DNA of 52,162 bases from Pedobacter sp. ASV17 (GTDB lineage Bacteria; Bacteroidota; Bacteroidia; Sphingobacteriales; Sphingobacteriaceae). Both the position numbers and the translations under genes were made by a program. This document shows, piece by piece, positions 9,501-17,529 of this stretch (the first letter of the stretch is position 1; every line of letters begins with the position of its first letter). The notes under the pieces were generated by a model, which was not told where the DNA came from, searched no databases, and was given only the letters and a program-made list of their open reading frames with translations. The stretch lies in assembly GCF_016429065.1 (NCBI RefSeq), contig NZ_JAELTX010000020.1, forward strand, positions 1 to 52,162, in the 5' to 3' direction.

Positions 9501-11033
9501 TCTTACTGGTATTATGAAAATGCCATGTGGAAGTATTCTGGCTATCAGTCGTATACTGGTCCAGGGATGGTTTTGTCGCAAGGAGACGCTATTGATGATG
9601 TTTTGGTGATTCCAGAAATGGCTCAGGCTTCTGTTAAGTCATATTCGCCTTCACTGGGAATTTCGTCTTTAATAGACAATAAGGGAATTACCTCATATTT
9701 CGAGTATGATAATTTTCAACGGTTAAAGTACACTAAGGATGGGAATAAGAATATTGTCACCAGTTATGATTACCATGTGCCAAAAGGCCCCTACTTTTAT
9801 AATGACTGGATTACAGTGCCTTTTACCAAGAATGACTGCCCACCTAATAAAATTGGAGAAGTTATAAATTATTACGTGCCAGATAATAGCTTTTATTCTA
9901 CTGTTTCTAAGGCCAAGGCGAATGAGCTTGCAATGGAATATATTAATTTATATGGGCAATCGTATGCAAATACTGTTGGACGGTGTCGGGAGGCGGCAGA
10001 TGCAGCTATTTATATGCATTCTGTGAATTTAAGTGACATTTGTAATAACGGAGAAAATGAAATTCCTTTAGAAGTAATTACTGGTTACCATTTCGGAGGG
10101 AAAGTCTATTTAGACGAGTATTTGACAAATTATGTCCCAGACGGATATTATATTCAAGATATGGGTTCTCCCCAAATTTACCAGTATATCAATAATGGTA
10201 CAGTTATTTATGCACAAATTTGCGGAATTGAAGGTGCTATAGAATTCAGGTATTCTCCAACGATGCCTTCCAATAATGATTGCTTTTCTTCTAGTTTCCC
10301 CGTAACATTTGCGTTGATTAACAACGGAGCAAGTGAAACTGCTGCTGTTGGAAGTACATTATCTTTGCCTGTGATGGCATTGCCAGATGGCTATTATATG
10401 AAAGGTGGCTATATTTATACTTTGGTTTCAGGAACGGTAACAGCAATAAATAATTGCGCTACGGGAGGCGCACTTAATATGGTTTCCCACGCTACAGATA
10501 TTACTCAAGTATGTAGTGTTGATGATTATACAACCTATTATTTTCAAGGATTCAAAGGTGTAGGTGCGCACTTTTATACCGATGCTGCAAAAACTCAGCC
10601 AGTACCTGACGGCTATTATTATGATGGGAATTTAATATATATCGTATTAAATGCTGGAGAAGTGTATGGTGTACAAACATGTTATGAAGTTTCTCGTGGT
10701 GAGCTTTTAGATCACCCTGCATTTAACGTGCCTGTAATTGATCAGAATTTTAGTTTATACTATTCATCTACAAGATCTGATATGGGAAATATTAATAATG
10801 TTTTTTTAGATATCAAGCTATACTCTTCGGCCAATTCGTTGCAAGTGGAAATACCCGTGAACACTCCAAAACCTATCTATTATACCGATAGCGAAGGTTT
10901 GGTTAAAGCTCCTGATGGGTATTATACTTATAAAGAAACTTCTCCAAATCATCAGGGTTTCAAATTCTATTTTCTGCGAGATGGCAAGGTAATATTTAGT
11001 AATTATTTTGATCAAGTAGATCCAGTACAATAA
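6525..11033 (+). CDS. large secreted RHS/YD-type protein, first of a pair, with DUF5977-like segment
   Basis: A 1502-residue protein with a Sec signal peptide (MKRILTLVFLSLSSSF, cleavage near residue 20). The N-terminal region VDLHRGIPQIGADI..LSYNSIGIKVQDVAGVTGLGWSM is the typical opening of the large Bacteroidota proteins that accompany RHS-repeat proteins. The body has many Tyr-rich YNY/YDY strand motifs (YEYDNFQRLKYTKD near residue 1060) as in YD-repeat shells. Around residues 1125-1155 a segment FYSTVSKAKANELA..YINLYGQSYANTVG fits DUF5977. The C-terminal third carries four PDGYY motifs at about residues 1205, 1287, 1361 and 1463. No toxin domain, T9SS sorting domain or lipobox is visible. 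The next gene follows after 23 bases, so the two are probably one operon and may form a shared shell or export unit; this is inference. Confidence 0.75.
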   Translation: MKRILTLVFLSLSSSFNAICQIDNSTTNKMPSANAMTSNAQIANAVDLHRGIPQIGADITSVSGRGYSVPINLSYNSIGIKVQDVAGVTGLGWSMTANCHITRVVRGIPDENPTGGYFGSDMGQRIEGELSAQTLDGIRNGNLDSEPDMFFFNINGKSGKFVFDKSKQAVFLNNEEMLMLNSPFAKELGYSYWILGDIYGNRYYFGLNTNSTEVTESISYGETQNKTTTFTSTWYLNEIRLPNNKETIYYNYASGSQTAITYYNRFKRSSKKIVTETKLPKYFLGIKIRGYSVTVNDVVIEDKEWNANTSNIISTPKYLSSIVTSDESVQFEYEQNRQDLTNGWLLKHIKVRDINDNLLRDYNLDYFYTFSNDILNPQETSTTNPDKYRLFLRGIKISPSNNALDERKLYTFNYFGEKENDALPPRYSSKVDHWGYFNISTYGFFPDNASFLESSKTPHIFGMRGLLERITFENGGYKIYERLQNEYYDLKNKRHIPVGGYRIRSISTFDGQGGAVMTEGYEYSDEKGLSTGKISNIPPNYIIMISNSQQTVSGRSRVYIPDKTFNPISAPASPAFIDDFSGTSGQISPLMMPKLPISSGLANLLVNSFVNLFYQSGPITSTFYSPTTVRSFLAMNNIFEIDGSPISYSKVTVIKPGEGKIENYFSDIAEYPDLSAQYAVNSSFKVLYRLGPDEFPYTPLTSYAFARGRLKEQKIFNESGALVQRTKSKYQVDDNSKIVKGFKCETASINTPSEVYTSKSNNSFYIGYYDVIPKTVKLMETETEIFEAGNLEPIKHRVEYAYRATYPYMLKETKLFENNNSNTTTEYKYVADKNQIANLTTSEQDAVQGLYNDGSYGVLLETSNKRNGDLISAQKIGFKRWQINSNTMFLPETVYELKGGVLEPQLKYEDYDNRSNLLSSILKDKKRRGTIWDQQKLNPIIEWINAEPNEIFHESFENNQASTVGNAHTGGKYWVGDYTLNYNVDQNKSFKVSYWYYENAMWKYSGYQSYTGPGMVLSQGDAIDDVLVIPEMAQASVKSYSPSLGISSLIDNKGITSYFEYDNFQRLKYTKDGNKNIVTSYDYHVPKGPYFYNDWITVPFTKNDCPPNKIGEVINYYVPDNSFYSTVSKAKANELAMEYINLYGQSYANTVGRCREAADAAIYMHSVNLSDICNNGENEIPLEVITGYHFGGKVYLDEYLTNYVPDGYYIQDMGSPQIYQYINNGTVIYAQICGIEGAIEFRYSPTMPSNNDCFSSSFPVTFALINNGASETAAVGSTLSLPVMALPDGYYMKGGYIYTLVSGTVTAINNCATGGALNMVSHATDITQVCSVDDYTTYYFQGFKGVGAHFYTDAAKTQPVPDGYYYDGNLIYIVLNAGEVYGVQTCYEVSRGELLDHPAFNVPVIDQNFSLYYSSTRSDMGNINNVFLDIKLYSSANSLQVEIPVNTPKPIYYTDSEGLVKAPDGYYTYKETSPNHQGFKFYFLRDGKVIFSNYFDQVDPVQ

Positions 11034-11056
11034 GGCTTAAATAAAATTGATGCAAA

Positions 11057-14000
11057 ATGAATTTCAATAGCATAAAATATTTTTTATCGGTTATTGTGCC
11101 TATCCAGCTTCTTGCTGGTTCTGTATCTGCACAACAACATATTACACTATCTGCCTATAATGGACAGACAGAAATTAAAGCGGCCGAAAGCGTAACGTTA
11201 ACAGATGGTTTTCATATGAAGGCGACGCCCTCTAGTTCATTGAGAATTTTTACATCTTTTAGCTTTAAAAATAATGCTTTACTTAATGCGACTCCTACTT
11301 TGGGAGAGGCGTATACTTCGATACGGGTTTTTAAAGTTCCTGGCGTAAATGAAAATAACATCGACGAAACAAGGTATGTTTCAGATGAAAATAGGACCAT
11401 TCAATATTATGATGGCTTAGGAAGAATCAAGCAATCAGTTTCTGCGAAGGCTAGTCCTGGCTTTGCGGATATGGTTCAGCCCTTACGCTATAACGAGCAG
11501 GGAAAGATTACCAAACAATACCTCCCTTACACCATACAAAATAATAATGGAGCTTATGTGTTAAATGCGCTCTATCCTAACTTAGGATTGGAAGCATTTT
11601 ATACTACTCCTCCTTCGGGAGTAGCGGTAATACCCAATCCATACGTAAGAAGTTCTTATGAAAATGATGTGAGAAGTAGGGTTTTGCAACAGGTTAATGC
11701 TGGAGGTGACGTCAGTCATCCAAGCATTCGAATGGCTTATAAAACAAATAATGAAATTACCAATATTCAGGATGCGGAATTTAGAAGAGTCAAGTATTAT
11801 ACTGTTGGGATAGGGCAAACGCCAACACTCACGGATATGGGATGGTATGCCGCAAATGAGTTAGCAGTTGATATTGTAAAGGACGCAAATTGGGTTGAGG
11901 CCGATGGAAAGGTAGGTACAGCAGAAAGTTATATAGATAAGCAAGGAAAGGTAATATTGAAAAGAAGTTGGCTGGATGCAAATACTGTTTTATCTACCTA
12001 CTACGTTTATGACAAGTTTGGGAACTTAAATTTTGTATTGCCACCAAAGGCCGAACCAGATGTAGATAATGGTATTACCCAAACTATGCTAAATGAGTTA
12101 TGCTATCAGTATACCTATGATCCCCAGCATCGGCTTAAAACAAAAAAACTTCCAGGAGTTGGAGCTGTTCATTACGTGTATAATAAGTTAGATCAATTGG
12201 TAATGAGCCAAGATGCTAACCAGCGAAATAAGACCCCTCAGGAATGGTCTTTTGTAAAGTATGACGAACTGGGAAGAAGCATCATCACAGGTATTTACCA
12301 GCATAATGGTTCTACGGCTGTAACGGATAAAAATTCAGAAGATGAGACTGGGCGTATCGCCATGCAGAATCTTTATAATACGCAAACTCACTTATGGGAA
12401 AAGAGAAATAGCGCAGGAACACACGGCTACAGTAGCGATGCTTTACCTAAAGATGATATTTTATCGTATTTAACCATCAACTATTACGACAACTATAATA
12501 TTCCTGCTTTACCAGCTACATACAATCAGGCATCAGCTTATTCTTTGCATACAGATGGGTTGTTAACTGCCAGTAAAGTAGCCATTTTAAACGACCCTTC
12601 AAAAATGCTGTGGTCGGTTAATTATTATGATGATAAGGCCAATATAAAGAAAGGATATAGCCAATTACTAAAATCGGGATTGGTTAATGAATATAATTAT
12701 GATGAGTTAGAATTTAATTATAGTTTTTCGGGTGAGCTGATTTCTACCGAAAGGAAACATCACCTTGGAAATAGCCTAACTACCATTTTAAAGAGGTATG
12801 AGTATGATCATATGGGCCGAAATTTGGCGGTTTTTCAACGTATCAACGGCCAAGAAGAAATCGTGTTAAATAAGTTTGACTATAATGAGATCGGTCAATT
12901 AATTTCTTCTTCGCAGCATAGCTTAAATGGCCAAACTTTTTTAAACCAATCCAACTATACCTATAATCAACAAGGTAATTTAGCTAGTAATGAGAGCCCT
13001 TTGTTCAAGTATCGATTGAAATATGGGGACGGCGCTGATCCTCAATATAACGGGAATATTAGTGCTGTAGAATGGGGTAGTACTTTCAATAAATCTTCTA
13101 GCTATCAATATGATAAATTAAATAGGCTTACCGCGGGTACTTCACAAAGCATGACTGAAAATAATATCGGTTATGATAAAGCGGGGAATATAACTGGTTT
13201 AACACGAGATGGACAAATTATAAACTATCAGTATACTAGTGGTGGATTGTCATCAAATCAGTTGCAAGCCGTAAGCGGTAATGGTTTAAGCCAAGCTACC
13301 TATGTTTATGATTTAAATGGTAATACCCTTATTGATGGTTCAAAAACCAATATCAACTTTACGTATAACTTACTTAATCTCCCTCAGCAAATTAGTGGGA
13401 ATGTAAACATTACCTATATTTATGATGCCTCAGGTAAAATGTGGAGTAAGCAAAGCAGCACCACAGGATTTACCGAATATCTGAATGGCATACAATATAC
13501 CAATGGCAACCTTGATTTCATCAAAAATGAAAAAGGAAGAGCCCTCAGACAATCAGATAATACTTATTTGTACCATTATGACCTTACTGATCATTTAGGT
13601 AACGTAAGGCTAACCTTTGATAAGGACCCTAATGCGAATTTAGCCAGAACCTTACAGCAAGATGATTATTATCCATTTGGTAAACGGAAAATCATTACCC
13701 CTGGTTCTTCCGATAATAAATATTTATATAATGGAAAAGATATCCAAGATGAATTAGGCCAGTACGATTATGGCGCGAGATTTTATGATCCAGAAATAGC
13801 CAGATGGAATGCACAGGATCCACTGGCAGAGCAATATTTAAACACTTCTCCATATGCTTATGTACTTAACAATCCGATAGCTTATACCGATCCAGATGGG
13901 ATGCAAGCTAACCCCTTTATAATGCCGTCAAACTCTAAAGCTGGATGGCAGTTTAGCTGGGTTTGGTGGCCTGATGATCAACCTATACCTGATGGTTGGA

Positions 14001-14713
14001 AAGAAGTCACCGTTAACGCTGGACTTCTAGATAAAGTAACAATTAAGGGACAACGACCAAGTTGGGCGAGAAATAGAGACCAAGCATATAGAGAGGTATT
14101 AGAAAAAACTAAAGAGAATTATAAAGAAGGTGTTGGAGGCCTTTTTGCAGGTTATCCTGGTAATTTAGTCGGCAAGGCCAATAGCGCATTTTATGAAAAA
14201 TATTTAGCACATAATGAGATTGATCCCTTTAGTAACCGCCCAAGGACTATCGGTTTAGGCGATGCGAATTGGATAATTGATGTGGCTGTCTCTATGGGTA
14301 CTTCGGCAGTACACCGAATAGTAGCAGCAAGAGCGGCTTATGCGGAAGCAAACTACGTTTATCGAGCGCTAAATAGTGCTAATGCCAGATCTATTGCTGC
14401 CGGCGAGGGTATCTCCGCAAAGGCTGTGGATGGAGCATGGACTTTGGAGGAACATTTGATTTATGGTTCTGGCTCTAAGTCTCTTTTGAGCGATCCTTGG
14501 ATTGCGACTTCTTCAGATATTGATATTGCTAGAGCTTTTTCGAGTGGAAATGGGGTGGTAAGGATTGATCTGTCGAAATTGCCTTCTGGTTCTTTCGAAA
14601 GGGGGTGGCTAAATTTATCTAGATCTTCCCCAGGGTATCATTATTCGATTTGGCAGCAAGAAGTTTCTATCTTTGGACATATACCTCAAAATGCAATAAA
14701 AGTAATAAAATGA
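11057..14713 (+). CDS. RHS-repeat polymorphic toxin with C-terminal ADP-ribosyltransferase-like domain
   Basis: A 1218-residue protein with a Sec signal peptide (cleavage after SVSA, about residue 25), a DUF6443-type N-terminal region (about 85-220, with YYDGLGR), YD repeats, and an RHS-associated core at 845-949 running from DHLGNVRLTF through YDYGARFYDP and ARWNAQDPLAEQY to DPDGM. Everything after residue 949 (269 residues) is the variable tip, as in polymorphic toxins. Its last ~120 residues fit an ADP-ribosyltransferase fold with an R-S-E triad: R1103 in VYRAL, S1152/S1153 in PWIATSSD (STS-like strand followed by DIDIARAFSSGNGVV), and E1202 in QQEVSIFG. The ART call is from motif order, not a search. 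The stop overlaps the start of the NADAR gene by four bases, as expected of a toxin and its immunity gene. Confidence 0.8.
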   Translation: MNFNSIKYFLSVIVPIQLLAGSVSAQQHITLSAYNGQTEIKAAESVTLTDGFHMKATPSSSLRIFTSFSFKNNALLNATPTLGEAYTSIRVFKVPGVNENNIDETRYVSDENRTIQYYDGLGRIKQSVSAKASPGFADMVQPLRYNEQGKITKQYLPYTIQNNNGAYVLNALYPNLGLEAFYTTPPSGVAVIPNPYVRSSYENDVRSRVLQQVNAGGDVSHPSIRMAYKTNNEITNIQDAEFRRVKYYTVGIGQTPTLTDMGWYAANELAVDIVKDANWVEADGKVGTAESYIDKQGKVILKRSWLDANTVLSTYYVYDKFGNLNFVLPPKAEPDVDNGITQTMLNELCYQYTYDPQHRLKTKKLPGVGAVHYVYNKLDQLVMSQDANQRNKTPQEWSFVKYDELGRSIITGIYQHNGSTAVTDKNSEDETGRIAMQNLYNTQTHLWEKRNSAGTHGYSSDALPKDDILSYLTINYYDNYNIPALPATYNQASAYSLHTDGLLTASKVAILNDPSKMLWSVNYYDDKANIKKGYSQLLKSGLVNEYNYDELEFNYSFSGELISTERKHHLGNSLTTILKRYEYDHMGRNLAVFQRINGQEEIVLNKFDYNEIGQLISSSQHSLNGQTFLNQSNYTYNQQGNLASNESPLFKYRLKYGDGADPQYNGNISAVEWGSTFNKSSSYQYDKLNRLTAGTSQSMTENNIGYDKAGNITGLTRDGQIINYQYTSGGLSSNQLQAVSGNGLSQATYVYDLNGNTLIDGSKTNINFTYNLLNLPQQISGNVNITYIYDASGKMWSKQSSTTGFTEYLNGIQYTNGNLDFIKNEKGRALRQSDNTYLYHYDLTDHLGNVRLTFDKDPNANLARTLQQDDYYPFGKRKIITPGSSDNKYLYNGKDIQDELGQYDYGARFYDPEIARWNAQDPLAEQYLNTSPYAYVLNNPIAYTDPDGMQANPFIMPSNSKAGWQFSWVWWPDDQPIPDGWKEVTVNAGLLDKVTIKGQRPSWARNRDQAYREVLEKTKENYKEGVGGLFAGYPGNLVGKANSAFYEKYLAHNEIDPFSNRPRTIGLGDANWIIDVAVSMGTSAVHRIVAARAAYAEANYVYRALNSANARSIAAGEGISAKAVDGAWTLEEHLIYGSGSKSLLSDPWIATSSDIDIARAFSSGNGVVRIDLSKLPSGSFERGWLNLSRSSPGYHYSIWQQEVSIFGHIPQNAIKVIK

Positions 14714-15342
14714 TGAGTTTAATAAGGTTTTATAAAGTAAATGAACCATATGGTTTTTTTTCTAATTTTGCTCCATTTCCCATATTTATAGAAAATCAAA
14801 TATGGCAAACTGTTGAGCATTATTTTCAGGCGAGCAAGTTTGAAGACGAGTTAACGAGAAAAAAGATTATGAGTGCTGATTCTCCTATGAAAGCGGCAAA
14901 AGAAGGTAGAAAAAGAGAAAATATCTTAAAAAAGGATTGGGATCTTATTAAAGAAAATGTCATGAGTAAAGCTTTATTCTGTAAGTTTACTCAACATCCT
15001 AAACTTAGAAAACAGCTATTGTTAACAGAAAATAATTTACTAGTTGAACATACAGAAAATGATAGTTATTGGGGAGATGGAGGAAACGGTACAGGAAAAA
15101 ACAGACTAGGAGAATTGTTAATGCAGGTTAGAGAAAACATTAAGCAGTATTCAAGTGATACAGAATTAGTCCTTCCTCCTTGGATTGCTTTTCCAACAAT
15201 TCATCAGGAGGACTTGTTTTGGAGAATGGGATTGGGCGAGGATTATTTAATAGAATGGGCTGGTTTCTATCTGAAATCGGATAAATTGTCTTATAAGAAA
15301 ATGTTTCCAGAAACCATGAATTGGTTGGGAATTTATGATTAG
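14710..15342 (+). CDS. NADAR-family protein (YbiA-like), predicted immunity enzyme reversing ADP-ribosylation
   Basis: Starting at the ATG at 14710 (ATGA overlap with the toxin stop) the protein has 210 residues. An earlier in-frame start at 14650 lies inside the toxin gene and adds 20 unlike residues, so I reject it. The NADAR (NAD/ADP-ribose) domain spans about 5-145: YGFFSNF at 14-20, TVEHYFQASKF at 34-44, QHP..L around 95-100, and NDSYWGDGGNGTGKNRLG beginning at 117, then ELLMQVR. NADAR proteins, including the antitoxin partner of DarT1-type toxins, are known to remove ADP-ribose from guanine bases. After the domain comes a ~60-residue tail with LPPWIAFP and FWRMGLGEDYLIEW. Being coupled to an ART-tipped RHS protein, it is predicted to be the cytoplasmic immunity factor. 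An extra Met codon follows the first. Direct evidence of activity is lacking. Confidence 0.85.
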   Translation: MMSLIRFYKVNEPYGFFSNFAPFPIFIENQIWQTVEHYFQASKFEDELTRKKIMSADSPMKAAKEGRKRENILKKDWDLIKENVMSKALFCKFTQHPKLRKQLLLTENNLLVEHTENDSYWGDGGNGTGKNRLGELLMQVRENIKQYSSDTELVLPPWIAFPTIHQEDLFWRMGLGEDYLIEWAGFYLKSDKLSYKKMFPETMNWLGIYD

Positions 15343-15464
15343 TTATTGGATAATTTAGATCGGTTGCATTAGTAAAAAATTACCTTTAAGGTTTAAGCTA
15401 CGCTTGGAATGATGACCTTTTGTAACCTTACAATATTTCAGCCTTTTAACAATAAAACAATACG

Positions 15465-15472
15465 TATCTTTG
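15465..15472 (+). promoter_or_regulatory. -7 box TATCTTTG of the M16 peptidase gene
   Basis: TATCTTTG matches the Bacteroidota sigma-A -7 consensus TAnnTTTG. Its last base is only nine bases before the ATG at 15482, so transcription should begin within a few bases of the start codon. No clear -33 TTTG was seen at the usual distance. Confidence 0.5.
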
Positions 15473-15481
15473 CCATTTCAA

Positions 15482-16711
15482 ATGGAGTACAACGTTCATA
15501 CCCTTAAAAATGGCATCCGCTTATTGCATGTTCCCGCCGCATCAACTATTTCACATGCTTGTATTTTAGTAAATGCAGGTTCGCGTGATGAAGATGAGCA
15601 GCAAATGGGATTGGCCCATTTTATCGAACACTTGATTTTTAAACGTACCGAGAAACGCAATACCACTCAAATATTAAATAGATTGGAAAGTGTTGGTGCG
15701 GATTTGAATGCCTACACTACCAAAGAATACACTTGTATTCATGCTTCTTTTCTACATCCATTTTTAGATAGGACACTTGAACTTTTCAACGATATTGTTT
15801 TTCATTCCACCTTCCCAGAAGAGGAGATGGAAAAAGAAAAAGGAGTAATTCTAGATGAAATTGCTTCTTATTTGGACCAGCCCGAAGAAGCGATTAACGA
15901 TGATTTTGAAGACTTGCTCTTTAAGGGGCATCAGTTAGGTAAAAATATCTTGGGTACCCCAGAAACCGTTGAAAAACTATCAAAAAAAGATATCCAAGCC
16001 TTTGTAAAAAGCCACTACCGAACAGATCAGATTGTGGTGGCAGTGCTGGGGAATTATAACTTTAATAAGCTGGTTAAGATAGGGGAGAAGTATTTTGCAG
16101 AGATTGAGGAAAACACAGCGGCTAGCCAAAGGGTTGCGCCTGAGGGAAATCCTTCCTTGCACCAAATGGTGGATAAGCAGATAGCGCAAAGTCACTGCAT
16201 GATGGGCACGCAAACTTACTCATTGCACCACCCTTATAAAACAGGATTACTATTGCTGAATAATCTATTTGGCGGTACGGGTATGAGTTCTATCCTTAAC
16301 CTGCAGCTCAGAGAGAAATATGGTATTGCCTATACCGTCGAATCAGCTTATAGCCCACTTTCTGATACAGGTATTTTTGCCATTTATTTCGGAACGGATG
16401 TAGAAAAAGCGGACAAGGCCATGAAGCTTATCCGTAAGGAAATGGATAAGTTGAAGCAAAAACCATTAACGGAGATACAACTTCATAAAGCACAAAGCAA
16501 ATTTATTGGTCAGATCGCCCTTGGCGAAGAAAATAGAATTGGTTTGATCATCGCCATGGCCAAAAGTTTATTGGATTACCAGCATATCGATAGTTTAGAG
16601 ACCGTATTTCAAAAAATAAGGAAAGTGACTGTTAGGGACATGACAGAAATTGTGAATGAGGTTTTTGACCAACGTCAATGGACTAGTCTAGTTTTTAATC
16701 CAACAGAATGA
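15482..16711 (+). CDS. M16-family zinc peptidase (pitrilysin/processing-peptidase-like)
   Basis: Predicted zinc peptidase of the inverzincin group. From the ATG at 15482 it has 409 residues; an in-frame TTG at 15470 would add four residues but lies on the promoter box, so the ATG is chosen. The inverted zinc motif HFIEH is at 46-50 (HxxEH, with E49 catalytic) and the third ligand E126 in VILDEIASY comes 76 residues later, the spacing expected for M16. A second, non-catalytic M16 half follows (about 190-400) with the R/Y region LREKYGIAYTVESAYSPL. There is no signal peptide, suggesting a cytoplasmic enzyme that degrades peptides. It follows the NADAR gene after 139 bases but has its own promoter box. 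Confidence 0.92.
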   Translation: MEYNVHTLKNGIRLLHVPAASTISHACILVNAGSRDEDEQQMGLAHFIEHLIFKRTEKRNTTQILNRLESVGADLNAYTTKEYTCIHASFLHPFLDRTLELFNDIVFHSTFPEEEMEKEKGVILDEIASYLDQPEEAINDDFEDLLFKGHQLGKNILGTPETVEKLSKKDIQAFVKSHYRTDQIVVAVLGNYNFNKLVKIGEKYFAEIEENTAASQRVAPEGNPSLHQMVDKQIAQSHCMMGTQTYSLHHPYKTGLLLLNNLFGGTGMSSILNLQLREKYGIAYTVESAYSPLSDTGIFAIYFGTDVEKADKAMKLIRKEMDKLKQKPLTEIQLHKAQSKFIGQIALGEENRIGLIIAMAKSLLDYQHIDSLETVFQKIRKVTVRDMTEIVNEVFDQRQWTSLVFNPTE

Positions 16712-16768
16712 TTTTAAGGATTCCAATCGCTTAAACCCTTCATTTTTTACCTTCTACCTTATTTTTCT

Positions 16769-16776
16769 TAACTTTG
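16769..16776 (+). promoter_or_regulatory. -7 box TAACTTTG directly before def
   Basis: TAACTTTG fits TAnnTTTG and is followed by CACC and then the ATG at 16781. The start of transcription should therefore fall on or next to the A of the start codon, predicting a leaderless def mRNA. Confidence 0.55.
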
Positions 16777-16780
16777 CACC

Positions 16781-17338
16781 ATGAAATTATCAATTGTTGC
16801 CTACGGAGACCCAGTTTTAAAAAAGGTATGTGAACCGATAGAAAAGGACTACCCTAATCTGGGCGAACTGATAGAGAATATGTGGGAAACCATGTACCAC
16901 GCTAGTGGTGTAGGTTTGGCAGCCCCACAAGTTGGTTTGCCTATTCGTTTATTTGTGGTAGATACAGGCGACAATGATGATGAGCCTCGCTATAAAAAAG
17001 TGTTTATTAATGCTCAAATTTTAGAAGAAACGGGTGAGCCTTGGGGTTTTACTGAAGGTTGTTTGAGTATTCCTGAAATACGTGAAGAAGTTTTCCGCAA
17101 GCCTAATATCTTGATCAGCTATTATGATGAAAATTGGGAAAAGCATGAAGAAAACGTTTCGGGGTTTGCCGCTCGTGTAATTCAGCATGAATACGACCAT
17201 ATTGAAGGAAAGCTTTTTACCGAAAAGATTAATCTGTTGCGTAAACAACTGATCAAAGGTAAACTTGATAAAATTTCAAAAGGTGAAATAAGGGCCGATT
17301 ATAAAATGAAGTTTCCTAGGCAGAACAAAAAGAGATAA
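16781..17338 (+). CDS. def: peptide deformylase
   Basis: Removes the formyl group from the N-terminal methionine of new proteins at the ribosome, using one metal ion. The 185-residue sequence has all three signature motifs: GVGLAAPQVG at 43-52 (motif I), EGCLS at 92-96 with the metal-binding cysteine (motif II), and QHEYDH at 135-140 with the two histidine ligands and catalytic Glu (motif III). The C-terminal tail is short and basic (ends RQNKKR). The start is fixed by MKLSIVAYGDPVL, which is the normal family opening. A strong terminator lies just after the stop. Confidence 0.97.
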   Translation: MKLSIVAYGDPVLKKVCEPIEKDYPNLGELIENMWETMYHASGVGLAAPQVGLPIRLFVVDTGDNDDEPRYKKVFINAQILEETGEPWGFTEGCLSIPEIREEVFRKPNILISYYDENWEKHEENVSGFAARVIQHEYDHIEGKLFTEKINLLRKQLIKGKLDKISKGEIRADYKMKFPRQNKKR

Positions 17339-17341
17339 AAA

Positions 17342-17370
17342 AAAGCCCCGCAAGTGCGGGGCTTTTTTGT
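17342..17370 (+). terminator. intrinsic terminator of def
   Basis: AAAGCCCCGC at 17342-17351 pairs with GCGGGGCTTT at 17356-17365 around the loop AAGT, followed by TTTTGT on the plus strand. It begins three bases after the def stop. The core CCCCGCA..TGCGGGG is shared with the terminators at 17471-17501, 26044-26071 and 26351-26374. Confidence 0.9.
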
Positions 17371-17470
17371 TTATAGCACCTTAGGTTTAATGTTTTTTTA
17401 AAGCTATTATCAGAGTGGCTTAAAACATTAAAATAAAACCACATATTATTTATAATAAGCAGCATAAATA

Positions 17471-17501
17471 AAAAAAACTAGTCCCGCACGTGCGGGACTA
17501 G
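17471..17501 (-). terminator. intrinsic terminator of the sigma/anti-sigma/DUF4097 operon
   Basis: A 24-base perfect palindrome at 17478-17501 (CTAGTCCCGCAC and its complement GTGCGGGACTAG). On the minus strand it lies 29 bases after the stop of the DUF4097 gene and is followed by seven T residues (the A-run 17471-17477). It could also work on the plus strand with the short GCTTTTA that follows. Confidence 0.85.
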
Positions 17502-17529
17502 CTTTTATGGAAAATATAATTGGTGTGGT

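Noticed and set aside
9358..9609. Open frame inside the first RHS gene in another frame
   Set aside because: It is a shadow of the 1502-residue frame; no protein features or start context.
14650..14709. An in-frame start 20 codons upstream of the NADAR gene
   Set aside because: It lies entirely inside the ART tip coding sequence and adds residues unlike NADAR N termini; the ATG at 14710 gives the ATGA coupling.
15378..15395. Near-palindrome ACCTTTAAGGT after the NADAR gene as a terminator
   Set aside because: The stem is only five base pairs, without GC content or T-run; no convincing terminator was found for the RHS operon.
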